This document shows, in pieces, positions 1 to 11,330 of a stretch of 64,000 nucleotides of DNA. The stretch spans positions 33,891,924 through 33,955,923 of the forward strand of contig OZ029914.1 of the NCBI GenBank assembly GCA_964023275.1. Reading direction: 5' to 3'. The position numbers were made by a program, and so were the translations under genes. The notes under the pieces were generated by a model. That model ran no database searches. It was not told where the DNA came from and saw only the letters and a list, made by a program, of their open reading frames with translations. Position 1 is the stretch's first letter, and every line of letters starts with the position of its first letter. The DNA comes from Norana najaformis. Lineage: Eukaryota > Annelida > Clitellata > Crassiclitellata > Hormogastridae.

Positions 1-1261
1 TGTTTACATTTTGAGTTTATTATTAGTATTATTGTTGAGAATGAATCGAGTGGATTCCAATGGTCCCTAAGCACTCGTTGATGTTAAAAACTGTGTCAAA
101 TCGACGAATCGTGACAGGCTCTGCTTTTTTACTTTCACCAAGCTTGGACTAGTCCAGTCATGTCTGGCAGCAAGATGAGTGGCAGCAAGATGGACGAGGG
201 TTAGTCCAGGTGTAATGCACAAAGACCTCATTTTGCATGGCGATTTTGTTCACTAGTCAGACATAAGTCAAAGTTAGTCAGGGATTAGCAGTTACACATT
301 GGAACTGTCATCTTGCATACGGGCCTAGATTAGATAAGTTCAGATGTGATGTGGAATGCATAGTTGTTGTTCTTATCACTGAAACTTTAATTGAAGAACT
401 CAGGTATTGACTAGTACAACATCAAAGAGCTCAAGCCTATTGAAGTACATAATTAACAGACTTAAATTCCTCAAGTTTTTGTGCAGATCTTTCTGTGAAA
501 TGTGTTACCTCCCCTGCATTAAGAAAGAAACATTAAATAAGTGTTTATTAGTGTGATAATTACCTTTATATTCTTGTTATTATAAACTAAAAGAAATTAT
601 GAAACATGCATTACTCTTATAACATTCCGTTACAGTCAGAAAAAACTGGTGACGTGGTTGCGTATTCTTGTACGAAGCACTTGGCTTGTGGATTATTACT
701 ATCAGCCATGGAGTTATGTCGTCAAGACTGGTGAATATTCATTAATTCGTTTATTTATTCAGAGCTTTTAAATACTATCACCTCAAAATAAACAATGCAT
801 GCAGCATCTCTAGCTTGAAGATGAAGTTGATCAGAGGAATCCCAAAGTATGTCACTTTTGAAGAGATTTCAGTTTCTGTGAATCATGCAGTATAGTAGGA
901 TTCCTTGTCTGTGATCCTCCTAACATATGTCGTGCTGAAACTGGTGTTGGAAATTCAGACTCTTTAAAGGTTGAGGTGAACAGACCAAGTTAAATTTTTT
1001 GCGAGATTCAGTAAAAATATTGTGAAAGTCAATTTGACATAAACCCTGAGAACTTTAAAGCATACACAAGAAAACTAAGAAAGCTCTTTAGCAGAAAAAT
1101 CATTAAAAATAGTTAACTTCATGTAAGCTCTGAAGTTTAACATTTCAAATATCGAGTTAATCCAGTATGTCTTATTTAAGACAACACCTTTTTTATGAAA
1201 TGATGGCAGACCAATACCTGATTGGTTTACATGTAGACTATATTTCCCTTGAAATTCCCAT

Positions 1262-1330
1262 CAGTTGTTGCCTCGTGCATTATGATAACGGCTCTATTGA
1301 GGCCATTAGATTAGATTAGATCAGACATAG
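1262..1330 (+). mobile_element. LINE 3' tail, GATTA family
   Basis: TGCATTATGATAACGGCTCT, then CCATTAGATTAGATTAGATC; the sense orientation of the family whose best copy is at 38930-39225. Confidence 0.5.
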
Positions 1331-3285
1331 TCAATCTGCAGATATAAGCAGACACTTAACTGCTGCTACAATTCAAAACAATTAATGATATATTAAATTA
1401 GAAGCCTCAGCATGCAGAAATTTGTGATGTTTATGATGCTACAGGTTTTGATGATGCCCTGGTTTCTTTGGAACGGCTGATGAAAATGAACTTCAATCTT
1501 CCAACCGACCTGGCTATTAGACCATTCCAAAATATCAAGGATGCTTTCTGACCTCAAGTGTTGACCTCTGCATCTGACTTTGGCAACTTTGAGGTTCTTG
1601 TTGAATGCTGGCTTCATGGGCTTCACTGATGTTCGATGTCACGAGTAATCAAGTCACTGTGGCTGTTGACATCATCAGCAAATGAGCCGCTGGACAAAGG
1701 GCCCAGCGACATCTTTGCTAAAGAGTTTGTCAGATCCAAAGTTAATAGTATCTTCATAGTATGGGTTCAGGGTCAGGATATTTAATTTTAAAACATTCCG
1801 TGTATGATAAATCTAAACCCTATCCCTACGACATTGCCATTTTCCAAAATATTGTAAAAATGCAATGAAATTATCATGAATCTGTAAATGAAATAGGACT
1901 TATTTGCGATTGAGTCGGTCAGAGATAATCTACATGGATTTCCAGTATTCTGGAATTTGAGTGCTGCATTATTAGTTAAACATCTGATTTGCTTCAAGTT
2001 CTGTACATAAGTTGACTGTTTTTGTCAAATGGAATTTTTTTATTTTGACTTAGCGTAAATCATTTCTGTGGTTCTGACAAAAATATGCTTTCCTTAACTA
2101 CATGCACCGCTGTTACCAATTACACTGCTTTACTGAACTACCAATAATGCAGCCTACTCTTTTGTGAGTTTTTACCAAGGCTCATGAGTTGTTAATTGTG
2201 AAACGGGCGATGTAATTCAGCTCTTGGTCAGTTGCCAGCGATGAGCTGTGGCGCATCATTCTTCTCTAATTTCGTTTAATTTCACTTCTGTCATTTGACA
2301 TTCCATTAGCAGTCACTTAACTGCTGTATTATAACAGTGTATAAATTATTGTCAGTAGAACTGTTGTATGAATTGAAACAAATAAGTAATCATCATAATA
2401 TATCCATGTAGTTGTTGCTGTTGTTGTTAGGATAGCTGCTTTGCCATCATTATTATCATCATAATTTTACTTGAAATTATTATTTTTATTTACTATCAAC
2501 ACTATTATTCCATCAAATTTCTCAAATTCATATTAATCTTATGCAAATTTGGTTCATGTTTCCCACTGCATTTATTTGGTGGCCTGTAAGGATAATTGGA
2601 AACTTGTGTAGCTCTGTTGTAAAAGTGTGCAATTCATCAGTGAATTATTGCTTCTAAGTGAAATCAGTTGGTGAACTTAAGTAACAAACTTAAACACACT
2701 ACAGTGATAGCACTAGTTTCTTTTATTTATTTGAATTTATTTTTGTGAGGACATTCAGACGAGTCCAGTCGAACTCCAGCAGGGAAACAACCGTGGAGAA
2801 AATGATAAGCACCAGTTTTCTCTGTTTTATTTTAATTTATTTTTTAAAGGTTTTTGATTTTTAAGCATTTCACATGATTTACAGTTAACAATTCATTTTT
2901 AGCTGAACTCTTTTTTTAGAAGTCAACTTCCACATCGAAAGCTGATTCGTATTTATCTGATTCGTTCAATTCATTCTAGTCTCTCTTTTCAGTGTGGCGC
3001 TAGTAAATTCGTTTGCAGTTGCTTTGATGTTCTGCTTTAAAGCCATTTATTTAAATCATTCAAATATTTTTAATTTATCTTATTTTAGTTACCAGAGCTC
3101 ACAAAAGAATCTGCACTTTGTATTTAGTTTCTAGCAATCACCTAATCCCTGTAGGTATGGGTGCATTCATGGTTGATAATTTGAATGTCACGAGAGGTAA
3201 ATTCAATGTCTTTCACCTCATCAATTCAGCTGGTTTGTCTACAAAAAACTTCTGTCATAATAAAATTATGTGTGCACATTGTTTA

Positions 3286-3287
<2 letters not shown>

Positions 3288-3326
<39 letters not shown>
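3288..3326 (+). repeat. (TG)n microsatellite
   Basis: About 19 TG units. A 69-codon frame ending in a Cys-Val run is an artefact of it. Confidence 0.95.
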
Positions 3327-3328
<2 letters not shown>

Positions 3329-4177
3329 GCATGAATTTGATGAAAAATTATGAATATACATGTATCTTGTTTACATATAGTTCTGTCGTGTTAAAATTAA
3401 ATTTCTAGGTATGTGAATGTATATAAGCTGTAAAAATTTTCATAAAATTATATGTATATGTTTATTTTTCTGAACTAATGTTTTATGTAGAATAATGGCA
3501 TTTACTTACTATGTGTGTTGCTTTGTGTAATATTAAATATGATTTACGATTTGATTTAGCATTACGAGATTTTTGAAAACATTAAAACTGGCTATGCTTT
3601 GTGGTTGTTGATAATTAAGGTATTCTGTTGTAAATATACTTTTATTTACAGTATGTCTACAAATTTTCTGTGACATTTTGTTTTCCCAGTTCTGTAAATG
3701 AGCTTGTATGATTGGAGGGGCAAGAACACAGTGAACCGTGATTTGTGTCTGTATGAAAATTATGAAATATTGATTTTCAACCAGTCACAGAGTGTTTGTC
3801 CATTTGCTCGCAAGCGTTTGCCAGCAGATGTGAGTGGCTAGAACTCTACAAACATAGCCCGTGTGATGTCAAAGAACATTCAGTATTGCCCGCTGCTGTA
3901 TGATACCAATTACTTCAGTAGCCCATATTATTTTTGGCTATGAGACAGTCACTGAGCATTATTATCACACAAATATCAGTTAAAAATATTGACTACTGTT
4001 TCCAGACATTATGTTTAGCAGTCAGCCAGTCAGTAAGTACGTCAGTCAGTAGTCTGTCTGTTGCAATTTCTTTACACAGTTAAATGCATTTTCCAGGGAA
4101 ACATGTGCCCAGGAAACAGATTAGTTGCCTGCGTGCAGTTAAGCCTAGAAGAGATAAATGTAAATGTACACGGTTTT

Positions 4178-4362
4178 CTATAATGACCTACGGCCTAGAC
4201 CCTGATCATTTTTCTGTGAATTTATCGGGTGTGATCCTTCGCCACCTCTGCCCGTTTGGACGGGTGCCTCGCCATTTAAGGTCCCAGTGTACTGACCGTG
4301 CTAGCACGAGATTCAAATCTCTGAAATAAGCCACGATCGGGTTGCGAACCGGCATCCTCACG
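4178..4362. repeat. Dispersed repeat, copy 1
   Basis: TTTTCTGTGAATTTATCGGG, then CGCCATTTAAGGTCCC and AAATCTCTGAAATAAGCCAC occur in the same order at 21484-21725. Noncoding; unclassified. The 81-codon open frame through it is accidental. Confidence 0.6.
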
Positions 4363-5029
4363 CGCTTTAACCGATGATAATATGTAATGCGACGGGTGAG
4401 TTCCAGGTATTATGGCTTCTTGCATCGTGGAACAACGACGGAAGGAATGGCGCCACTAGACGTTTGAACCTGCCAGGGGCAGAGAACTTGAAGAAGAAGC
4501 ATCCTGGAACTACGAGCAATGCAGAATATAGTTAATATAAATTGGTAAAATATCAAATTTACTTGCACGACAAGGATCATTGCACAGCTTCCTTGTATAT
4601 ACTGTATGCACTAATTATTACCGGTAGTGTAAAATATGCATTGCTGATCCGAATGCAAATAAAAGTAGTTAATGGCTTTAAAAGCCTATAGATCTCGAAG
4701 TTGACCTACATTTTAAAAAGTCTTAAAAGCGGCGAGATTAGCGACATAATCAACGTCACCGGAGCCTTTGAAAACGTAATAATCAGATACCGTTCTAAAT
4801 ATGGCTTTATTGACTCGTAATTTACCTCTGTAATCGACTTTTATTTCTCGAAAACTGTATGTCTTGCGGCATTGCCGATGTTAGGCCAAAATGAAGCTGC
4901 TGATTCGATTTATCGCGCAACTGAATTAAAATGTGGGATCAGTCAGCGTTTTCTGCAAGGACGGCGTATAGATTACACTATTAATTGCGTTACACTATGT
5001 CGCCATTTTATTCGTAGAGCGAGTGAAAG

Positions 5030-5419
5030 ATGTGTTTGGCTTGCGTGTTTACGGAACGAACTCGTGTTCGGGTAGCCACGTTTCTAATGTTCCTGAGCAT
5101 AACGGGCACAACATTCTCGAAGTTCTTGATCCTGACTGGATACCACCTAATGGCATGTCTACAGAAGTATTTTAATATGGTGGAGACGTACGATGCAGGA
5201 CTTCTGCCGTTACTGTTGATGTTTGCCGGACTGTTTGGTCTGGTCGTCAATGCCTTTGGCATCTATCTCTACTTTCGCAGCCTCTATCCGCTACAGAGGA
5301 GCCAGCTGTCCATGCAGTTAAGTTGGCATCACTCAGGATGCGGAGTTTTCTGTGTTTTGGCCATGTGCATTTCTTTGCTATGTACACTTCACTACCTGCG
5401 TCTTGACACCACTTTTCGG
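5030..5419 (+). CDS. PRPH2-like: Tetraspanin exon 1 (TM1-TM3)
   Basis: 130 codons from the ATG, ending in CGG before donor GTAAGC at 5420 (phase 0). It carries TM1, the small extracellular loop (GYHLMACLQKYF region), TM2 and TM3. Translation past the donor soon leaves any similarity and reaches a stop at 5444-5446, so the intron call is needed. Confidence 0.88.
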
Positions 5420-8400
5420 GTAAGCAGTCATCACTTGCCAGGCTAAATGACTGGGTATATACATAGGTGAATTCCATAACTCCTGAGTATGCACAGAGTA
5501 TTAACCCCCCCCCCCCCCCCCAAGTATATTTTTGCTGAATGACCAAGGAACACCAAGTATTACCTACTTCTTGCATGCTTAATGTGTACTTCAAGTGAGC
5601 ATGGAACACATCCATGGTTTTAATGTCATTGTGAACATAGGTATCAGTCAATGGAATTCAGGAATTTTCAAAAGCCACTTTATTTAATCCTTCTGGAATG
5701 ACATGGAACGTGTGTTGCTGCTTGGGAAATGCCATATTTTACTGGACGTTGTGAAGCATTGGTAGCATCACTGCCATTAAATTTTTGGACAAGAGAGCTT
5801 ACTGTTTTCATGGTGGCACTAGCAGCATTATGCTACGTGGGCTGACTGGTAGCTGATAACGTGCACATTAACTGATCTACAGCAGTTTGATGGCTTTAGA
5901 ATAAAATAACAACTTTAATATAATAGCATTTTATGTATAAGTTGAGACATTATTAGCAGTTTGAGCTATAAAGTTGCTTTAATAAGTAAAATAGATACAT
6001 AAATAAAACAGCGAGTACACTGATCATACACTTTTAGTCAGAAGATAAGCATGAGGGAGAGGACTGGTTACCATCTCTCATATGCCGAGGCTAAGAAAAC
6101 GAAGTCACTAACATAAATTTATTGTCCTTGGCTGCCTCTAAGGATTGGCTAAACGGGACTGCTCATCTTCTTTTAGGAAATGACTCCAATAGTAGCATTT
6201 AAGTTTACATTGTTATATCAGAGGCTAGCACAGATGTAATGTGGTATAGCCAAGGATTTATGCATTACCTCTAAAATGTTACTCGTAAGCCCAGCATGCT
6301 TGCAGCAGATGAGAAAAGTGAGAGTTACATAAGATTTAGAAAATGTATAGAGCAGCACTGTATGGTTCTGACCCTTTTGACCTATTGACCCTATCTATTG
6401 TAGATATTGTAGTCTGTGGTTTCAAAGTTAGGATATTTGACACATTGTTTTCTAAAAAAAATTATGGTGTTGATGACAGGAAGGATATCTCAGAATGAAA
6501 TTTCTCCAAAAGCTGAAGTATTTTTCTTAGTTGGCTAACGTGTATTTCTTTGCATATAGCATCTGGACGCAACGTATGCAGATTCGCTGCTGCACTGTGA
6601 TGATGCGAAAACATTCTTTCTTGTGCATTGGACCATCCAACCGGAACAGACTTCCACAGAAATTATGTTCTGTTCCATCAGAAACAGCTTGTGACACATT
6701 TTCACCCTATCTTAAGTTGCATCTTGTTTTAGATCTGTCAGACAGCTCCATCTTTTAGGACCTGTCCAGGTTCTTATCTGGTTCTGCGTAAATGTTCAGA
6801 CATATACACTGTATATTTCTTTGTATATGATGGGAGATAAGGGAAAAGTACTGGTAATCAGGCATAGTTGGCATACATGGTAATTAGATTCAAACATTTT
6901 TGCTATCAAGGGTGGAATCCAGACAGACATGAAGGACTACCGGACGAAGTTGGAGGTGAAATCAGGGATTGATAGCCTTCAGACGACTTACAAGTGCTGT
7001 GGAAGCGAGGACTACACCGACTGGTTTCGTGTAGCGTGGATACCCAACACCTTCGTCGATGCCAACGAACCAGAAGTGAGACTGAGATTGAAGAACGGAA
7101 TTTACGAGTCGGATGACGTGCCCTACAGCTGCTGCGACCCAACAGCGCCGAGACCTTGCATCAACTTCCAAGTGCACGACGATGCGAAGCATTTCAATTA
7201 CTTCCACTCTAAAGATCTAACCATCTTCCAAGATGGTTGTAGGTATTAAGAAGGACCACTCTGTTTAAGGCACTTTGTTGTTCAGTGATGCCGTTGTGCT
7301 TTGAATGATGCAGTAGAAGTGGATCTGATCAAATCTAATCTGGAAATTTCTATAGCTTCGTTATCATAACGCACAAGGCATCAATCAGTGGTTGCTTACA
7401 AGCAAAAACTGCATTCCAAAATTACAAGATTTTGGACAGAACTGGTCTGTCAACGAGGTCCCAGTAGCCACATTTATTAAGCCAACACTGGGTTCTTAGT
7501 TGGCCACCAGTGCCACAATGCAATCCCACTTTGGGCTGTTTAGGGCTGTGGAAGATATACAATCCAAAAAAGAAGAGTCTAGCCCTGGCCTAAACAACAT
7601 CAAATACTGCAGAGCAGGCAGAAACAAGCATCAGATTCCAGAGCCTCAGACCAGCAGCCAAGTAAGCGCACCCAGTTCTTTCATGGCCTGGGGTACAATA
7701 AGAGTTGAACTTTGTGAAGCATGAGTGCATTATTTTTAGTTGAATGGTGAGCAGTGACAAAAGAACACTTGGTCAGTGCATACTATGGGTATCCTCCCAA
7801 GTTCCAAACTGGAACATTTTATAAACTGAACTCCCTGTTGAATGGGAAGCCACTTTTAAAGTAGAAAAAAATGTAAATGTAAAAGGGGGTCGTTCATAAA
7901 GGACGTCCAGAGTCCACAAAGAGGAAGAGGAAGGTGTTATCCAAATGTTGCCAAGGGAGAAGGGGTTTTGCCCAGAGCAGGCGTCCACACCTAAATTTGG
8001 AACGTACAGTTATTTTAGTACAGCCTAAACACCAACTAAAGTCAGACAGCAGACAGTCTGTATTGCACTGAATCTAATTAGAGTCCATTTGCTAGACGCA
8101 GCAGTATCAAAATACCCCACCACGTAGCACCTTTAGCTGCACAAGATCACCAAGATAGTCTAATATAAGTCTTTGTAAAAATTGAAAAGCAAAGGGGGTT
8201 GGGAGGGTAATGGCAGATGCAGACAGATATGGACAAGAGGGATGGAAGAGTCCAGAGTAGGTCATTTTTTGCGAAAGTTCTTCATGGACGACAAGTGAGT
8301 TTCAGCTAAATTCATGAACTTTTGTGGTTTGGAAGACTCGCACTAATTATTGAATTATTGTATTGAATAAGCACGTGATGTATTGTTTTGAATTGCATAT

Positions 8401-9177
8401 AGACAAATTTGTGCAATGTGAAGCAGCTAAATTTATTTTCAGGTTTGCGTTCACATGGTAAAATTGGAGTTCTTTTTCTAAGAACTTTGGTATTTATGCT
8501 TGAAATGGGTAATCTAACAGTATGTGTTCTGATTCTGGTTTTGAAGAACCAGTTGATAGTAAAACAATCAGTTGATAGTAATCCAGTGTTGTAAATCCTT
8601 AGCTTACTGTTAAGCAGTAAGTTAAAGATTTACAACACTGGATTACTATCCAAGAGATTGGTCAGTTCTGAAGTTGTGTCTCTTTGTAACTTAGTAAGAT
8701 GGTCAGTATATAGTTACGAATGAGTGAAACTGTAAAAACACTGTTGGAACTGATGCTGGTAGATTTGCATATAGTTGGTGGTGTTAGAGAATTATGTTGT
8801 TAATAATGGTTTTGGTTTGTATGTGGCAACGGAAACTTTTCTTGTCATTTTTTAGGGAAGTGCTAAAGAACCACTTTCTCTCGAACATCATTTTACCAGT
8901 TTTTGCCACGAGCTTCATGCTCTTTTGCCTCGATCTGTTGGTGCTGCTTATGGGTCGTTACCTCCACACGTCCATGATTGCTGCGCTTGAACTTGGCGAT
9001 CCCATGATTGAGGCTCGTGGCCACGCCTCTCAGTGTTGCATCTTTGTTGCCGAAGAAATGATGGGCATCGTCACAAAGCGACAAATGTTGCATGATGAGA
9101 ATCTTCGACCAAGTGTTCCTGCAATGTGTGGGCAGCCGCCCCAACCTTGGATATCGTCATCTACCACAAAGCCATGA
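5030..9177 (+). CDS. PRPH2-like: Peripherin-2/ROM1-like tetraspanin, three coding exons, complete
   Basis: Exons 5030-5419, 6911-7242 and 8856-9177 join in phase 0 and then phase 2 to give 347 aa, almost exactly the length of vertebrate peripherin-2 (about 346). Seen: four hydrophobic segments (about residues 15-38, 58-82, 102-123 and 250-273) and a large second extracellular loop carrying CCG (159-161), DWF (167-169), SCCDP (203-207), PRPC (210-213) and DGC (238-240). Known: this SCCxPxxPRPC pattern marks the peripherin/ROM1 branch, membrane proteins that shape photoreceptor disc rims in vertebrates; the role in invertebrates is less clear. Start chosen: the ATG at 5030 places a short charged tail (ERTRVRV) before TM1, as in peripherin-2. 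The C-terminal tail differs from vertebrates. A polyadenylation signal AATAAA lies at 9399-9404. The loop lacks the cysteine upstream of CCG that vertebrate peripherin uses for intermolecular disulfides. Confidence 0.9.
5505..5521 (+). repeat. Poly-C run just after tetraspanin exon 1
   Basis: About 17 consecutive C in intron 1; length is likely unstable. Confidence 0.95.
6030..6180 (+). mobile_element. SINE (family 2), 3' part
   Basis: GGGAGAGGACTGGTTACCAT and GAAGTCACTAACATAAATTT correspond to the 3' half of 45001-45288. The tRNA-like head is missing. In tetraspanin intron 1. Confidence 0.6.
6595..6775 (+). mobile_element. LINE ORF2 C-terminal fragment in tetraspanin intron 1
   Basis: HSFLCIGPSNRNRLPQKLCS with LKLHLVLDL nearby resembles FSFxGPSxWNxLPQxLRS...LKTHLF of LINEs. 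Weakly conserved. Confidence 0.5.
6911..7242 (+). CDS. PRPH2-like: Tetraspanin exon 2 (large extracellular loop)
   Basis: Starts after the AG at 6909-6910 in phase 0 and ends at 7242 before GTATTA (phase 2, splitting an Arg codon). It encodes residues 131-240 plus two bases of 241. GGIQTDMKDYRTK aligns with the GLKNGMKYYRD stretch of peripherin-2, which supports the start. It holds all six loop cysteines. Confidence 0.9.
7320..7450 (-). mobile_element. LINE 3' tail, GATTA family
   Basis: TCTAATCTGGAAATTTCTAT, then the GTTATCATAACGCACAAGGC and CATCAATCAGTGGTTGCTTA blocks on the plus strand, antisense to the family. In tetraspanin intron 2. Confidence 0.55.
8574..8650. repeat. Near-perfect hairpin, 36-bp arms, 5-nt loop
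   Basis: The left arm 8574-8609 starts GATAGTAATCCAGTGTTGTA and the right arm 8615-8650 is its reverse complement, with one mismatch and one position that would be G-U in RNA. The loop is TTAAG. In tetraspanin intron 2. Confidence 0.9.
8856..9177 (+). CDS. PRPH2-like: Tetraspanin exon 3 (TM4 and C-terminal tail)
   Basis: Acceptor TTTTTTAG ends at 8855. The first G completes the split Arg after DGC, followed by EVLKNHFLSN, TM4 (about 250-273) and GRYLHTSM, which matches the GLRYLQTSL of peripherin-2. It ends at a TGA at 9175-9177. The cytosolic tail is about 70 residues and Met/Pro-rich near its end; no recognised sorting motif was seen. Confidence 0.87.
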
Positions 9178-9398
9178 ATACTCACATGTCAGCTGGTGTA
9201 GTCATGTGTTAACCCTTTACTTAATGTGCGGTGGCAGCCGTTCAAGTGTAATTCAGTTTTTACTGCTAATGGTGTACAAAACTTCTGTGTGTACTTGATG
9301 GTTTCTAAAGTTTTGTCATTGGTTTGACCAGTGATTTCAGTTTTCACACAGACCATCTTATAATCAGGTCCACAATTTTTTAAAACAGAATATGTTGA

Positions 9399-9404
9399 AA
9401 TAAA
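9399..9404 (+). terminator. Polyadenylation signal AATAAA of the tetraspanin gene
   Basis: Canonical AATAAA about 220 bp past the tetraspanin stop codon and on the same strand. It is the first such hexamer I found downstream. Confidence 0.5.
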
Positions 9405-9795
9405 TAATTTTATGATTGGTACTGCAGTTGTTTATTGATATTATGCAATTATTTCAACTTTTGGAGTTGAAATTACATCTGAGTTGTAACGGATTTAACC
9501 AGAATTCAGTGGTTTTGATGAGGTGGTGATGACGATAATGGTGGTAGTTGTGTTTGTAGTTATTGATGGTAGGCCTTGTGGTGACATTGGTAACAATGAC
9601 ATATATGACATATGTGTTGATGATGACGGCTTCATGCATTTAACTTTCTGTGTAATCCATCTCTTCTTAGACTGAAGGACTTGTGGTGTCTCGAGAGGCA
9701 ATTCCATAAAATTCCTGGATTTATTTGTATGATACAGAACGATTACTTGTCTTACAGCAACAGACTAAATTATGAAGTGATTGCATTTGCGTATC

Positions 9796-10105
9796 CAGTG
9801 TAAGTACAGTGTAAGTATGGTGTAAGTACTGTGTAAGTATGGTGTAAGGACAGAATAAGCACAGCATAAGTATGATGTAAGTATAGTTTTAGTACAGTGT
9901 AAATATGATGTAAGTACAGTGTAAGTATGTGTAAGTAAGGGGTTAGTTCAGTGTAAGTGCAGTGTAAGTATGGTGTAATTTCAATGCAAGTATGGTTAAA
10001 GTACAGTGTAAATACAGTGTATGTGTAGTGTAATTACAGTATAAGTTGGGTGTAAGGATGGTGGAAGTAAATTGTAAGTACAGTGCAATTAAGGTGTAAG
10101 TACGG
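9796..10105 (+). repeat. Degenerate 12-bp tandem array (GTGTAAGTAYRG)
   Basis: About 25 imperfect units of roughly 12 bp, such as AGTGTAAGTACAGTGTAAGT. About a dozen contain an exact GTAAGT. It starts about 390 bp past the tetraspanin polyadenylation signal. Confidence 0.85.
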
Positions 10106-10299
10106 TCGACAACAATAATGATGCTAAAGATATTAATACTTCTTGCTAGGCCTTTACTTAAAGCTGTTGACTTCAATCTCAAAAGTACTTAGGATAGGTT
10201 GGACAATGCAGTTTGAGAATGGAGCATTTAATTCCTTAAGAATATGATTTAATAAAGCTGCAAAGGTCGACCAGTCCCCGAAAGCCACATTCGTTGGGC

Positions 10300-10440
10300 C
10301 TATAACCGATTGGTTAGAGCTCTCGCTTCTAGTGCAGGGTGTATGGGTTCAAGAGACAGTATTATGTAGGGACCTTGAGCCATTCCTTAGTTTGCTATTG
10401 CTCTGTTGTTCTGTTGTATTGGCGCAATGATCGACCGCAA
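10300..10440 (+). mobile_element. tRNA-derived SINE (family 1)
   Basis: GATTGGTTAGAGCTCTCGC (A box), TATGGGTTCAAGAG (B box) and TAGGGACCTTGAGCCATTCC, with a short duplicated CGCAATGATCGACC end. Confidence 0.65.
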
Positions 10441-10544
10441 TGATCGACCCCATGACAGTCAATGCTGTTGTTAAAAGCCATGAAGACAACAATGCTCATG
10501 TATTAATAATAATAATAATCATAAATATAAATAATAATAACAAT

Positions 10545-10850
10545 AGCTGGCCAACATTTGCCTTTAGTGGCACTATGCGGGCTCGCTACGGGTCGAATGA
10601 AAGTGGCTGGCTGTGGCCGTGGGAGAATGTACGGGCCACCATACCGGGCCTGCCCTAGACCTGCACAGGCCCGACTGGTGGAACGCTGCACGCTTGCCGA
10701 CGCTGGGCCATAACGCAGGGTCTGCAAAGGACCGTGGTGCTGTGGCTACCAGAGTCCACAAAAGTTGCACCGCAAAGGCTAGACGTGCAAAACCCATGCC
10801 AGGCCTCCGCGGCTTGCTGCTGGTGGGCGATTGGGTAATATACCGTTAGC
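10545..10850. other. GC- and CpG-rich block, unexplained
   Basis: About 300 bp markedly richer in GC than its flanks, with recurring GGGCC/GGCCC words and open frames in several phases on both strands but no recognised protein. It could be a foreign repeat or part of a promoter domain. Confidence 0.35.
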
Positions 10851-11159
10851 TATATAAGCAGACCAGTGGGACTTAGATGATTGGGATAAAATTATTGCTG
10901 TTTTGATTAATGACGAAGTTGTTTCTTTAGCCCCGAAGCCCCAGAAAAAATGGTGATGTGATCCTCCGTCCAAAAAAGTTTGAAAGACTTTAGTCTGTCC
11001 GATGCAAATTAATCAGCCAGTCGATTACTCTTATGATTAGCTGCAATGAACGGACAGAACCAGCGAGTTGTCGATTGCACGCAATATTTTAAGCAAAGGT
11101 GACGCCATAGAAGTCATGAGAATTGGCATTCAATAGGTGGCGCAACGTGCGCGGCTATC

Positions 11160-11330
11160 GTCGTTTGCCATTTTTGCTGTGGATGTCGTCATGTGATATT
11201 CCTCTGTGTGGATCTGATATGATCACATTTTGATCAGACTGAGAGAAAGATCTTCAATTTTCGTTTAACTAAGAGACTCAACAGGAAAAAATTACTGTTT
11301 CTGCCACACAGGGACATCACTTTGGTAAGT
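11160..11330 (+). promoter_or_regulatory. Alternative candidate untranslated first exon
   Basis: CpG-containing segment ending in a strong donor GTAAGTAAG at 11331. It could be a distal leader exon for neurocalcin, about 9.6 kb upstream of 20910, or for another transcript. Inference only. Confidence 0.18.

Larger units (their letters stand above)
1..4177. other. Gene-poor stretch
   Basis: AT-rich DNA with the LINE tail at 1262-1330, the TG run at 3288-3326 and a GTCA-rich patch near 4020-4055. A possible terminal exon at 1445-1551 is discussed under findings; no firm gene. Confidence 0.5.

Noticed and set aside
5247-5651. 134-codon minus-strand frame opposite tetraspanin exon 1
   Set aside because: Shadow of the tetraspanin exon and the poly-C run; the plus-strand frame is clearly the gene.
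10300-10350. tRNA-like A and B boxes
   Set aside because: The sequence cannot fold as a cloverleaf with an anticodon arm, and the same head recurs at 38148, 49615 and 52815 with a shared tail, so it is a SINE and not a tRNA gene.
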